From NCBI GenBank assembly GCA_020137815.1, contig CM035359.1:1286386-1350385 (forward strand): DNA of 64,000 nucleotides, given 5' to 3'. How positions within the stretch are numbered: the first letter of the stretch is position 1; the number at the start of each line of letters is the position of its first letter. The notes beneath the pieces were generated by a model, which ran no database searches, was not told where the DNA came from, and saw nothing but the letters and a program-made list of their open reading frames with translations. The translations under genes were made by a program, and so were the position numbers. This document shows, one piece after another, positions 21,701 to 32,900 of the stretch. Source of the stretch: Hormiphora californensis (Eukaryota > Ctenophora > Tentaculata > Cydippida > Pleurobrachiidae).

Positions 21701-24700
21701 TATTATAATGGGACACATGGGTCTGTGAAACAGGTATAATGGGGACACATGGGTCTGTGAAACAGGTATAATGGGACACATGGGTCTGTGAAACAGGTAT
21801 AATGGGACACATGGGTCTGTGAAACAGGTATAATGGGACACATGGGTCTGTGAAACAGGTATAATGGGACACATGGGTCTGTGAAACAGGTATAATGGGA
21901 CACATGGGTCTGTGAAACAGGTATTATAATGGGACACATGGGTCTGTGAAACAGGTATAATGGGACACATGGGTCTGTGAAACAGGTATAATGGGGACAC
22001 ATGGGTCTGTGAAACAGGTATAATGGGACACATGGGTCTGTGAAACAGGTATAATGGGACACATGGGTCTGTGAAACAGGTATAATGGGACACATGGGTC
22101 TGTGAAACAGGTATAATGGGACACATGGGTCTGTGAAACAGGTATAATGGGACACATGGGTCTGTGAAACAGGTATAATGGCACACATGGGTATGTGAAA
22201 CAGGTATAATGGGACACATGGGTCTGTGAAACAGGTATAATGGCACACATGGGTCTGTGTAACAGGTATAATGGGACACATGGGTCTGTGAAACAGGTAT
22301 AATGGGACACATGGGTCTGTGAAACAGGTGTATAATGGGACACATGGGTCTGTGAAACAAGTATAATGGGACACATGGGTCTGTGAAACAGGCATAATGG
22401 GACACATGGGTCCGTGAAACAGGTATAATGGGACACATCGGTCTGTGAAACAGGTATAATGGGACACATGGGTCTGTGAAACAGGTATAATGGGACACAT
22501 GGGTCTGTGAAACAGGTATAATGGCAGACATGGGTATGTGAAACAGGTATAATGGGACACATGGGTCTGTGAAACAGGTATAATGGCACACATGGGTCTG
22601 TGTAACAGGTATAATGGGACACATGGGTCTGTGAAACAGGTATAATGGGACACATGGGTCTGTGAAACAGGTGTATAATGGGACACATGGGTCTGTGAAA
22701 CAAGTATAATGGGACACATGGGTCTGTGAAACAGGCATAATGGGACACATGGGTCTGTGAAACAGGTATAATGGGACACATGGGTCTGTGAAACAGGTAT
22801 AATGGGACACATGGGTCTGTGAAACAGGTATAATGGGACACATGGGTCTGTGAAACAGGTATAATGGCACACGTGGGTCTGTGAGAGGCACTATTTCTAC
22901 TGTTATACTGATGGTGAAGTTATTATAAAATTCTCTCAGTGCATGTTGTTCTGTACCAGACACCAGTGAACACTGAACAGCATACTGTATGCTGTACAGA
23001 ACAGTACACGTATGCTGCATACCTTGGCCTTCCTGTACTTCCTCAATTATTTAGCCGTTCCTCACTTAGTTATAGTAGTTAAATGTCCATCAAGTTGTTT
23101 CTTGAGTTCCCCCCGCAAATGAGCCTGCTGCCTGGTTAAGTAGTTATATCATATCGGTCAGTCCCCATGGCGCCGGGAGTGGTGATCAATGTATAATACA
23201 TTACTAATAATTAGTAGTGGGACAAAGTAAGGTATGCATATCAAATTGATTGAATTACATCCTAATTCTGACAGAAAACATTTTAGAAAATTCAGGATCG
23301 ATGACAGAGGAGCGTGCGACTGAGTCTGCAGCAACCAATGAAAAAGATGAAGTTGCTACTCCAACTATTTTCCACATTGATGGTAGGTTGTTCCAAGCCC
23401 CCTTTTGTTAATCAGACTCTACCAGCCCAACCACATGTACTGCAGTATAAGCAAGAAGTTTCAAAAATAGTGTAACAAGAATTATTGCATTATGTATTCA
23501 TAATGCGGTTTTCCCTGCCCCAGATGGGTGTAAAATTGATGACTAAGCTTCAAATTCAGATTTTCCGATGAATTTTGCACTCTAAGAGCAATTTTTGGCT
23601 GATATGATGTTAGTTGCTATGGTAACCAGGGTGGTTGCTATGGTAACCAAGTCAGTTGCTATGATAACCAAGACAGTTGCTTAGGAGACCCTAGTTGGTG
23701 ACCAAGCGCTTCATCTTTACCCCCAGGCGTCAGTCATCTTAACACCAGTCACTTGCAATTATTGTGTGACAGTAGTTTCATGCTTGGAAGACTTGCTACC
23801 ACGTCATGGTACGGCTGTAGGGTACCCAAAGTGATTTCACGTGAAAGTAGGAAGTGTTACGAGTGAGTAATTGCGCGCCACAATGTGTGTTAATCATTTC
23901 CTTTGTTGCATCAACAAAGTGTGAGTTGAAAGATTTATGAAGGAGCAGACTTTGTTGCTATGTGTAACGGTGGACAGACGGACAGACGGACACTTTTCAT
24001 TTAACTACACAATCTGCTGATTTCTAAACCCTGAATGATCTTTTTAGCACGTGCGTGCTAAAAACATCACCCGGGCAGGGAAAAAATTCCAATGCTAAAG
24101 CCTCACAATCTTCGAAATGATACACTGGTCACAATGTCACTAAACTAAATGTGTGTTTAGAGAATGATAAGCAGTACAGGGTAACCGTCTACACAGCAGA
24201 AAAGAAGACTAGCTGGATCGATGCTTACTATGATTGCCAGTAAGTAGGGATTTCCCGAGTGAAAGGTTTCCCCTTCCCCGTTAAATGTAGGGATTTACCG
24301 GGTGAAAGGTTTCCCCCGTTAAATGTGGGGATTTACCGGGAGAAAGACTACCCCCCCCCCCCGGTAAAATCGGGGTCCCGGTAACTCGTTGTGTTTATGA
24401 CAAATCATATTCCTCGGACTAAGGTCGAGCGCTATAAAAATAGTTCTCATGATAGCCTGGTATTAACTATTGGTAATAATCATATCTTAGGAGCCTTTAA
24501 TTCGCTTTTTGAAAGCTTGAATCCTTATAAATTGCTCGACCACTTTCGTAGGGGAGCTAGCAGAAAAATGCAGAACCTTTAATTTGAGCCCTTAATTCCA
24601 TTTGTATTTGTCAGGTCGATGGGAATGGTCCTACCTACCGACCTTGGATGAGGTTCTGAACACCTACCTCAGTAACTTCCTCCGACATCACATGATTGAA

Positions 24701-27700
24701 ATTTGGCTCAACGCTGAACAGAGCAACGGTAATTATACTTCCACTTCACGCGATATAACGATTTTACACCAATACTATAACCGGTTTGGTTACCAAGTCA
24801 CCCCAATTACGCTGTGTGGGCTTGCGTTGGGGAGTAATTTCGTTGTACCAAATAACCGGTTACTTACGTAGCAAACTAGCGATTAATCCCAGTTAACTAG
24901 ACTACGTACTGCAGTTTTCTATACCAAGTAAAACATTTTTGTTTTACAGGTATGTGGTAAATACAGAACCTTTAGAGTTTGAATTCAATACTATCATAAC
25001 TTCCTCATTGACCAATGACTTCTTCTTCTTCAGGTTATGCATATTGGTATACAGGTGCTGAAATGGACTATAAGAACTGGTCGCCCTACAGCTATCCAGA
25101 GTACAACTACGGCCGTGCTTACGTTACCCTTAGTTACGACGGTACGTTATTGATGGTATTAACCCTTTGACGGCGACAGAGCATATATGCTACAGTCTAT
25201 TCTAGGCGGCCTGGAAGTCCTTATGTTTTATCTAGGTGGCCCATATTTTGTCACAAGCTAGTTTTAGGGATTATGAACCTAAAACCACGTCCAGATCAGC
25301 TCAGAAAATCAAGAAAAAAATTTTTATAGCCCTTCTAAGGAGGCTAATTTCGGCCTTTTTTTAAAAACATTTCTCATTTTTTTGTTTTTTGGGGGCACAA
25401 CTAATCCTTTGAAGGAATAAAAGTGCTCGACATAACCGACCGAATGCAAAAAGCCGCATCAAAAAATATTGAAAATTGAATGAGTTATTAACATTTAAGG
25501 CGCCGTATCATATATGATACTATCGCCCGTAAGGGAATTCTAGTAACAAATCTAAATTGTACAAGTTTGTGGGTGCTATGGCATAAATTTATGCTTTCAT
25601 GCGGTATATAGCTACAAGTTCTACAATCGTGAACGGTTTTTACCAGGAAAAGAACCCAAATTAGAGATTTGTATCATATATGATACTATCGTCCTAAGGG
25701 TAAATTCTCCTAAAACATACATAATTCGGGCTAAAAAAGGAGCTAAGAGACAAATGGGGGCACTAAAATGTGTAGAATCATCGCATTAGTGGGGGTAGAG
25801 CACATATTTAGGTCGCTATCTGGATTCCTAATTGAAATAATTGTATAATTAGCTAATTATCTGTCCTGTGCGTGCTAATTATTCATGAAACTTTGCTCTG
25901 GGAAGGAGTTATGAGACAAATGGGGGCACTAAAATGTGTAGAATCATCAAATTAGTGGGGGTAGAGCACATATTTAGGTCGCTATCTGGATCCATAATTG
26001 AGATAATTGGATAATTAGCTAATTAGTTGCCCTGGAGCGCTAATAAATGAGACTAGGCGGAGTATTCATGACAAGTGAGGGCACTAAAATGTGTAAAATC
26101 ATCGCCTTAGCGGGGGTAGAGCACATAGCTGAGTTTCTATTCCCATTCCTAATTGAGATAATTGGATAATTAGCTAATTGACGGTTGCACACCGTCCACT
26201 TTTCACCAAATCCCGTGGTTTCTAGGTAATCCTGAGCTCTTTTGCTCAATCTGAGGATCTTCTCACAACCCCTAACCCCATTTGTATCACCTTTGACTCG
26301 TTTTACACAATATTAGCACTCGATACAACCCTAGACACTGTCTTCAGCTCTTTAGAACCCTCTTGCTCCATCCTAGACCTCCCATACATCCAAGATCCAA
26401 CTACAATCCTATAGAATTTTTATATCCTATTGCTCCTACAACACGTTCAACCTCTAATGTACTACAGTTTCCCATATTTATTGTCTGGACACACGGTTAT
26501 AGGGGTTTAGGTATATTAGCGGATGTCAGAAGATCCTTAGATTGAGCAAAAGAGCTCAGGATTACCTAGAAACCACGGGATTTGGTGAAAAGTGGACGGT
26601 GTGCAACCGTCAATTAGCTAATTATCCAATTATCTCATTTAGGAGTTGGAATAGAAACTCAGCTATGTGCTCTACCTCCACTAAGGCGATTATTTTACAC
26701 ATTTTAATGCCCCTACTTGTCTTGGATACTCCGCAAAGTCTCATTTATTAGCGCTCCAGGGCAACTAATTAGCTAATTATCCAATTATCTCAATTATGGA
26801 TCCAGATAGCGACCTAAATATGTGCTCTACCCCACAAATGTAATGATTCTGCACATTTTAGTGCCCCCATTTGTCTCATAACTCCTTCCCAGAGCAAAGT
26901 TTCATGAATAATTAGCACACGCGGGACAGATAATTAGCTAATTATTCAATTATCTCAATTAGGGATCCAGATATCGACCTAAATATGTGCTCTACCCCCA
27001 CTAATGCGATGATTCTACACATTTTAGTGCCCCCATTTGTCTCTTAGCTCCTTTTCTAGCCCGAATTATGTATGTTTTAGGAGAATTTACCCTTAGGACG
27101 ATAGTATCATATATGATACAAATCTCTAATTTGGGTTCTTTTCCTGGTAAAAACCGTTCACGATTGTAGAACTTGTAGCTACAAACCTCATGAAAGCATG
27201 AATTTATGCCATAACACCCACAAACTTGTACAATTTAGATTTGTTACTAGAATTCCCTTACGGACGATAGTATCATATATGCTACAGTGGGCCCAGCAAA
27301 AACTACATGTCGGAATTACAAATTTCCTTTTCGAGGCGTTTTGTGTTGATAATATCTACTTATAAACGAAAAATTAGACAATTCTATCGAGCCAATCCTT
27401 CTCGCCGTCAAAGGGTTAACATAGTGCGCTGTACTTAATTGGATTAATCGTAGGTGTAAAATAAATAAACAGTCTATACTATCTAGTAGAGGCAATAATT
27501 ACACTCACCTCCTCTGATTTCTATGAAACTTCTCCCATGCTAAGAGGTGGCAATAGAGGTTCAAATACCGCAGAGTTTAAGTCTGAACAATGTTCGGTTC
27601 GTTAATTATCGCTAATTGAAAAACGCCAAAATGGCCTAAAATCGCCCTAAGTTCCGAATTGAAATTTTGGAGTTGAGACTCCAGACTTCGTGGAGATGTC

Positions 27701-29528
27701 CGCTAGGATGACAATATGCACCAAAATCGGACGGAAGCCTAAATTCGTCCGAATTCGGTACGAAAAGCCGGGTAGACTGAATTTTGGTCACGTGACATGG
27801 GTCCAAAATCAGTTTTTTGCCATTTACGCCTTTCCTGTACGTCGGAGACAAAAAATATGGCCAGTACTTGTCATTTCCATCGCTTTCTGCATCTTTTAAG
27901 CCCCCTATAAATATCCCTTACTTCAACGGTTCAGAAGTGACGTCATTTAGTCTCCTGAAAAACTCTAACTACTGAACCGTTGAAGTAAGGGATATTTATA
28001 GGGGGCTTAAAAGATGCAGAAAGCGATGGAAATGACAAGTATTGGCCATATTTTTTGTCTCCGACGTACAGGAAAGGCGTAAATGGCAAAAAACTGATTT
28101 TGGACCCATGTCACGTGACCAAAATTCAGTCTACCCGGCTTTTCGTACCGAATTCGGACGAATTTAGGCTTCCGTCCGATTTTGGTGCATATTGTCATCC
28201 TAGCGGACATCTCCACGAAGTCTGGAGTCTCAACTCCAAAATTTCAATTCGGAACTTAGGGCGATTTTAGGCCATTTTGGCGTTTTTCAATTAGCGATAA
28301 TTAACGAACCGAACATTGTTCAGACTTAAACTCTGCGGTATTTGAACCTCTATTGCCACCTCTTAGCATGGGAGAAGTTTCATAGAAATCAGAGGAGGTG
28401 AGTGTAATTATTGCCTCTACTAATCTAATAGATGGGTAGATGTATTATAGGTATTATCTATACATCTAACAGCACTGTTCTAATAAATGATAAACCCTTT
28501 TTACAGGTATGTGGTACACAAAGAGCGACTACGAAGAGGCCAACTATTACTGTGTGAAAATGGAGCAGGTGACTGTTCCACGAGCTCTGAAAATGGGTGC
28601 AACCATGGGTAGGTTTGTTATGTTCTAACCCTCCTTTACATTTGTAAAGGCGGGGCGTGCGAAACACAGTCTAGCTAGGCAAGGGCAGGTTTGCTGAGTA
28701 AGTGGTTACTCAACCACATGGGTAGGTAACACCAAACATGGACCCAACAACTCGACCGTCGAGCGTGGGCCAGACCCATTCTGAAAGAAAGGCCAGATAG
28801 ATTAATACATGATTTGTTCATTATAATCACAAATTCTACTTTCGATTTTATTCGATCCATTTACATATAATAATTGGTTAATGGTTACACACTTCAGGTA
28901 AATGTGTGATTGGGGAAAAGGAATACCATAAGGGAGAAACTTTCGCCCGTGGATGTGGAAGATGCACGTGCTTGTTGTACTCCACCGTTTATTCCGATTG
29001 CTTGCGGAGTGTTGATTGTAGAGAAGTAGAACCTACACAGCCAATTGTCGAGGAGGTCGTGGAAAGGATAACAGAACCAAGACGGGTCAAATCAAGTAAG
29101 GGACGGCACTACAATAATATATCGAAACTTAAGAATAATTTTCAGTCCTTGTGGTTTGTTAAGAGCAGATGCATTTGTTACCATAGCAACCATTTCAGAG
29201 TGTCACGGCGGAGTGAGGTTCCAAGATTGCACGAGTCCATGCAAGAGAGAATGTGGAGATGAACACTGCCGAAGACACTGTTCAAAGGTAAAAAATAGTG
29301 AAAAATTAGTAATTGTGAACTCACAACCTTTCAATACTGCTAAAAATCTATAAATTAATTTCCATGATTCTAAGTTTTTACTCTGCTCTTATTATTCCCT
29401 TTATTCCTATTTTTAAATTCACTAATTTGCGGCCCCCGCAGGAATGTTCATGTCCACCAGAAAGACCGGTCTTCTATGGTGGTTGTTGTGTTGCCGAGGC
29501 TGTTTGTATTGACGATGGTTGGTTCTAG
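15796..29528 (+). CDS. secreted mosaic protein: three C-type lectin domains, thyroglobulin-1, cysteine-rich modules
   Basis: Twenty-three exons with GT-AG sites: 15796-15850 (signal peptide MMLLFLTLFVAALG), 16305-16447, 16599-16710, 16820-16935, 17398-17518, 17638-17748, 17893-18046, 18481-18635, 19578-19688, 19888-20034, 20462-20593, 20761-20892, 21045-21144, 21247-21422, 23287-23382, 23727-23862, 24161-24239, 24615-24728, 25034-25141, 28507-28608, 28898-29095, 29199-29287, 29442-29528 (stop TAG). Most joins keep phase. Order: CTLD1, charged linker, CTLD2, Thr-rich linker, thyroglobulin type-1, two short VWC/pacifastin-like modules, linker, CTLD3, VWC-like, TIL-like tail. No transmembrane segment was seen, so it is probably secreted, perhaps as an adhesive, matrix or immune lectin (inference). 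Frame breaks around CTLD3 may be decay or sequence error. Confidence 0.82.
15860..16061. repeat. about 100-bp tandem duplication in lectin-gene intron 1
   Basis: The block starting AATCATATCTCCCTAAAT occurs twice, at about 15,863 and 15,964, with near identity. Confidence 0.85.
16305..16935 (+). CDS. CTLD1 exons of the lectin mosaic gene
   Basis: Three exons (16305-16447, 16599-16710, 16820-16935) join in phase to a C-type lectin fold: TWRRNHDMCLSRGATLLEI (helix and first cysteine), GIWLGLLFKGDNEFDWFSG (WIGL-like core) and TWATANGAADMKPVCMRR (last strand and cysteine). The Ca2+/sugar motifs EPN or QPD and WND are absent, so classical Ca2+-dependent sugar binding is unlikely; protein or other ligands are possible. 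Confidence 0.85.
17638..18635 (+). CDS. CTLD2 exons of the lectin mosaic gene
   Basis: Exons 17638-17748, 17893-18046 and 18481-18635 join in phase: WLNAYYFCKRKGLGLPTVL, SPVWLSLVGAGGRFWWMNG, then a final part with KWHGSC and CELGLALCVEI. It is a divergent C-type lectin domain; EPN/QPD and WND are again absent. The preceding exon 17398-17518 is a lysine/glutamate-rich linker whose donor AAAAA|GTAAGA gives the matching phase. Confidence 0.75.
19888..20593 (+). CDS. thyroglobulin type-1 repeat exons
   Basis: Two exons (19888-20034, 20462-20593) encode PCFEAVSKAKE, FYPFCEDDGTFRALQC, then QTCWCVTGEGRLF and a final cysteine in TTEQCLEYR. The QC, CWCV and six-cysteine pattern is that of thyroglobulin type-1 domains, some of which inhibit cysteine proteases. 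The inhibitory role here is not shown. Confidence 0.88.
20199..20415. repeat. 200-bp palindrome in thyroglobulin-domain intron
   Basis: About 20,203-20,290 and 20,330-20,412 are inverted copies (shared core GGAATAGCAGGCGTTTGTAG) around a G+C-rich loop near 20,300; a fold-back element between the two thyroglobulin-1 exons. A smaller palindrome (TAAATCTTAATCTAAAGA and its inverse) lies at 19,503-19,553. Confidence 0.75.
20761..21144 (+). CDS. cysteine-rich VWC/pacifastin-like modules
   Basis: Exon 20761-20892 gives CVVSAKVYSAGERFTVECQT, then CTCVGKNEIVC and a final cysteine (YxxGExF...C.TC.C...C pattern). Exon 21045-21144 gives a shorter CQY...VCSKCSC module. Exon 28898-29095 (EYHKGETFARGCGRCTC) repeats the pattern after CTLD3. 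These resemble von Willebrand C or pacifastin folds; the exact family is uncertain. Confidence 0.6.
21423..22884. repeat. 31-bp minisatellite, about 47 units, starting at a splice donor
   Basis: The array begins at the donor of lectin-gene exon 21247-21422. The exon ends in CCGAAACAG before GTAAAGG, and each unit carries GTGAAACAG then GTATAAT, so every unit repeats the exon-end/donor junction. Variants (GTGTATAAT, AAGTATAAT, GGCATAAT) form a duplicated higher-order block of about 343 bp (near 22,190 and 22,534). Because 31 is not a multiple of 3 and the reverse strand lacks stops, long minus-strand ORFs (up to 593 codons) appear; they are artefacts. Confidence 0.97.
23610..23680. repeat. short tandem repeat in intron
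   Basis: Three copies of a roughly 24-bp unit around GTTGCTATGGTAACCA. Confidence 0.75.
24161..28608 (+). CDS. CTLD3 exons of the lectin mosaic gene, with a probable frame break
   Basis: Exons 24161-24239 (SWIDAYYDCQ), 24615-24728 (LDEVLNTYLSNF, IEIWLNAEQ), 25034-25141 (GYAYWYTGAEMDYKNWSP) and 28507-28608 (YEEANYYCVKM) spell a third C-type lectin domain. The acceptor phase of 24615 suits SMGMVLPT, but the following LDEV is in another frame; a tandem CCTACCTA near 24,636 is a 4-bp duplication that would explain it. The 23862/24161 join is also one base out. The third intron (25,142-28,506) is swollen by two fold-back elements. Confidence 0.7.
24245..24380. mobile_element. pogo-like MITE remnants
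   Basis: GGGATTTACCGGGTGAAAGG occurs about three times and the segment ends near GGTAAAATCGGGGTCCCGG, the same terminal motif as at 13,313. Degraded or nested copies. Confidence 0.5.
25163..27415. mobile_element. piggyBac-like fold-back element with TTAA target duplications
   Basis: The element begins CCCTTTGACGGCGA and ends TCGCCGTCAAAGGG, a perfect 14-bp terminal inverted repeat, flanked on both sides by TTAA (25,159-25,162 and 27,416-27,419). TTAA targets with CCC starts are typical of piggyBac-type elements. The interior is mostly a long imperfect inverted repeat (for example GCACTAAAATGTGTAGAATC near 25,760 with its inverse near 27,020), containing tandem copies of a unit of about 180 bp. 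The paired short ORFs at 26,040 and 26,542 come from the two arms. No transposase: non-autonomous. Confidence 0.85.
27486..28420. mobile_element. near-perfect palindromic element with TA flanks
   Basis: Arms of about 450 bp (27,486-27,940 and 27,965-28,420) match almost perfectly; the centre near 27,952 is a short unpaired segment. It starts GTAGAGGCAATAATT and ends with the inverse, with TA on each side, suggesting a Tc1/mariner-type MITE. Only a few mismatches separate the arms (one is GCCAGTACTTG against CAAGTATTGGC), so it is young or under gene conversion. Confidence 0.8.
28898..29528 (+). CDS. C-terminal cysteine-rich exons (VWC-like and TIL-like)
   Basis: Exon 28898-29095 has the cysteine pattern described for the earlier VWC-like module, plus an acidic tail. 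Exons 29199-29287 and 29442-29528 give CHGGVRFQDCTSPCKRECG, HCRRHCSKECSCP and GGCCVAEAVC before the stop, a trypsin-inhibitor-like (TIL) pattern. The stop codon TAG is at 29,526-29,528. Confidence 0.7.
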
Positions 29529-29936
29529 TTCTTATTGCAACATATCCATCATTGTTGAGCAAAGAATGCGGTTGTCTTGTTCAAAACTCTCTCACAAAAA
29601 TTGTAAAGGAGGGTTAGAAAATAATGAGGATGGGTCATGAGGGTGGTTCGAGATACATGAAAAGCCGCTTTATGATACCTTTTTGTGTGTGTTTTTGTGT
29701 GTTCAGATTCATTGGGTTTTTCGACATTCTCTATGTATTATTATTTTTTCAGACTATTTAAACAATTAGTTATTTGTTTTGAAAAAGAAATCACATGTTA
29801 TCACATCGTACATGTCACCTAGCTGCATTGTAAATTGTTTTTGATTTTGTTTCGACACGTCATTGCCGATATTTATTATCAAAATACCACTGTTTTGTAT
29901 ATCACCTTCTATCGTTTAGGAGGTACGACCCTGTTT
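29529..29936. other. convergent intergenic region with polyadenylation signal
   Basis: The lectin gene (plus) and the kringle gene (minus) converge here. On the minus strand AATAAA lies at 29,872-29,877, 60 bp past the kringle-gene stop codon. No clear AATAAA was seen on the plus strand for the lectin gene. Confidence 0.6.
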
Positions 29937-32900
29937 TTAGTTTGAGCTAACTCCCTTCGGGTGATGTTTCCTCACGAAGTAGTCTGTGGAACTGAACTCA
30001 CACTTTGGAACATCGCAGTAGGCCCAACGTTTGAAGAAGTAAGTTGTGTAGCACCATGGCCTGTTGTCACTGCCAGGGTTCGGATTTCTGAAAGAGGTAA
30101 ATAAGAGGTTGTCATTCCTGGAAGAGGTTGAGAATACTTAAGGCCAGAGGGGGGGGTCCGGGGGTATAAAAAGTCACCTTCGGTCTCTGGTCCGGCTCGA
30201 AGAGCCGGACCAGATGAAATTCTCAGAATCGATTTTGTGCGCACCGTCTAGGAGAAAATTGAGGTTAACTTTTGTCCAAAATTTAATGTTAACCTCATTT
30301 ATTCATGAACCACAATAGCTGAGAAGCTAAATTTAGTACTGAATGATAGGTCTAGTTACAAGGTCAACTCAAACGAAGTTTCAGACCTCTATACCTAAAG
30401 GTTGGAAAGAAATCTGAGGTTAACTTGATTCCCGAAAACTATGTTTTTCTTGAATAGCTCGGGCGAAATTTGGGCCAGTCTATGTCGTTTCATTTGAGAA
30501 CCACTTATCCGTTAACCTCAGAAATTGGCAGGGATGTTCCTCTGATGGTCCTCTACAAATTTGGTGTAGCGATTTTTGATATCTGTCCCCGTTCAAAAAT
30601 TATGAGGTTAACAATGCATTTTTAGCCGACCGGGCTCTATTGTTAACCTCATAATTTTTGAACGGGGATAGATATCAAACATCGCTACACCAAATTTGTA
30701 GAGGACCATCAGAGGAACATCCCTGCCAAGTTCTGAGGTTAATAGATAAGTGTTACTCAAATGAAACGACATAGACTAGGGGAAAATGAGGCAAAAATAA
30801 GTGCCTAGAATATAACTTTCCCGAAATTCAGTTAACCTCAAATTTCTAAACCTCCAGATGGTGTAGCGATCTAAAATTTTCCATAAGTCAACATTATTCC
30901 TATAGCAAGCGTTTGACACTAAATTTGTCCATACAGGCCGAACAGAACCTGAATTATTGAGGTTAACAATCAAATAAGAGCAAATGTTAACCTCAAAAAA
31001 CAGGGGGTTCTGATACACTTGGCGCACAGTTACCCTATCCAAAACTTTCCTACCTTCGAGTTTTATCACATATGTAAACCTCAGAAAAGTATACTTTTTG
31101 ACCCTCGGACCCCCCCCCCCCCCTCTGGCCTTAAAAGAGGTTGAGAGGTTTATGAACCAATAGTAGTCGGGGTCAAACAAAAGGGAATGATGATAGATTG
31201 GAAAGAATAGAGAGTTATATGGTCGGACTGAGGCTACGGTTTCCTCCTGAGTTACCATAGTTACCAAACTCCATAGCAACGAGTTATACCTGCAGTTACG
31301 GTGATGTCCTATTCCATAGTGTTCTGCGTTGTAGTTGCTATCGTAGGAGTGAGGGTGCGGAAAGTTGCTATACCAATCATTGCAGTTGTAGCTGAAACAA
31401 TTTTAAATTCTGAAAGCTGAAACGTCCACGAGATAAGAGCTACCCCATGTTAGACCTATCACATGCCCGAATGTTAGTACAGACTTCTGAATTCTTACGC
31501 AATCGGAAGATAACATGACAAAGCTATAATCATTTTGTCGCCAAAAGTAACGAAAGTTTGTTCGAATTCCGATAAAATATGATTCAATCACCTTTTATTT
31601 GAGTTATCTCTCAAATGTGTTCCTAAAGCTACCTGTTTCCAACAGTTCGGGTCCTAATGGTACCTGTTTCCAACAGTTCGGGTCCTAATGGTACCTGTTT
31701 CCAACAGTCCTAATGGTACCTGTTTCCAACAGTTCGGGTCCTAATGGTACCTGTTTCCAACAGTTCGGATCCTAATGGTACCTGTTTCCAACTGTTCGGG
31801 TCCTAATGGTACCTGTTTCCAGGTGTGCGGACTCTAGTGCTACACTCTAAGTCTACAGTGGACTCTATCTAAATTTAGATTTAGATAAAGAGTCCAAATA
31901 AGTCTAAACTCTAGGAGGACTCTTTATCTAAAAAGTCTACACAGGGCGGACTCTTTATCTAAAAAGTCTAAACAAAGTGGACTCTATATCTACATCTAAC
32001 TATATCTAATGCAAATTTGCACGGAAATATGACACCATATCGTCAGTGTGACGACGTGATCCGTCAGTGTGACGACGTGATCCGTCAATGTGACGACGTG
32101 ATCCATCAGTGTGACGACGTGATTCGTAGGTATCACGTATCACACGTGTTGAGAACTGCTTGCGACTTGAGGGGTCACATCACATGTATAAAAGGGAGAG
32201 AAAGAGAGAAAAAGAGAGGGATCACATCACATAGCATATAGCAGACAGGCAGAGAGAAAAACAGACCCCTCGATTTGCGATCGGTACGATCGCCCCAGTT
32301 TTGCTAGTAAATCTAAATTAGATATAGAGTCCGCCTTTCGCCGCGAACTCGAGATTTCGGCCGTTAGGCCGGAAACGAGAGTTTGCTCTACCCCTATACT
32401 AATTTAGAAGTGTTAGGGCCGTTATTTGGGTTCGAGGTTAGGGTTAGGGTTAGTGTTAGGGTTAGGTTTTGGGTCGGGTTAGGATTTTAGACATAGAGTC
32501 CGGGTTGGAGGATTTGGCGCCAAAATGTACTAGAGGACTCTATATCTAAAAATTCTACACATGGCGGACTCTTTATCTAAAAAGTCTACACAGGGAGGAC
32601 TCTCTATCTAAACTTTTTTCAAAATCTAACTGTAGATAAAGAGTCCGTTTTTAGATATAGAGTCCGCCCTGGATTTAGATAAAGAGTCCGTTAGCACTAG
32701 AGTCCGCCCACCCTGTTTCCAACTGTTCGGGTCCTAATGGTACCTGTTTCCAACAGTTCGGGTCCTAATGGTACCTGTTTCCAACAGTTCGGGTCCTAAT
32801 GGTACCTGTTTCCAACAGTTCGGGTCCTAATGGTACCTGTTTCCAACAGTTCTGGTCATAAAACTACCTGTTTCCAACAGTTCTGGTCATAAAACTACCT

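Noticed and set aside
21204-23020. Minus-strand ORFs of 233-593 codons with a 31-residue HYTCFTDPC repeat
   Set aside because: They read the reverse of the intronic 31-bp minisatellite, which has no stops in any reverse frame; not a protein.
32440-32480. TTAGGG-like repeats as a telomere
   Set aside because: Only a few imperfect units inside a MITE; interstitial.
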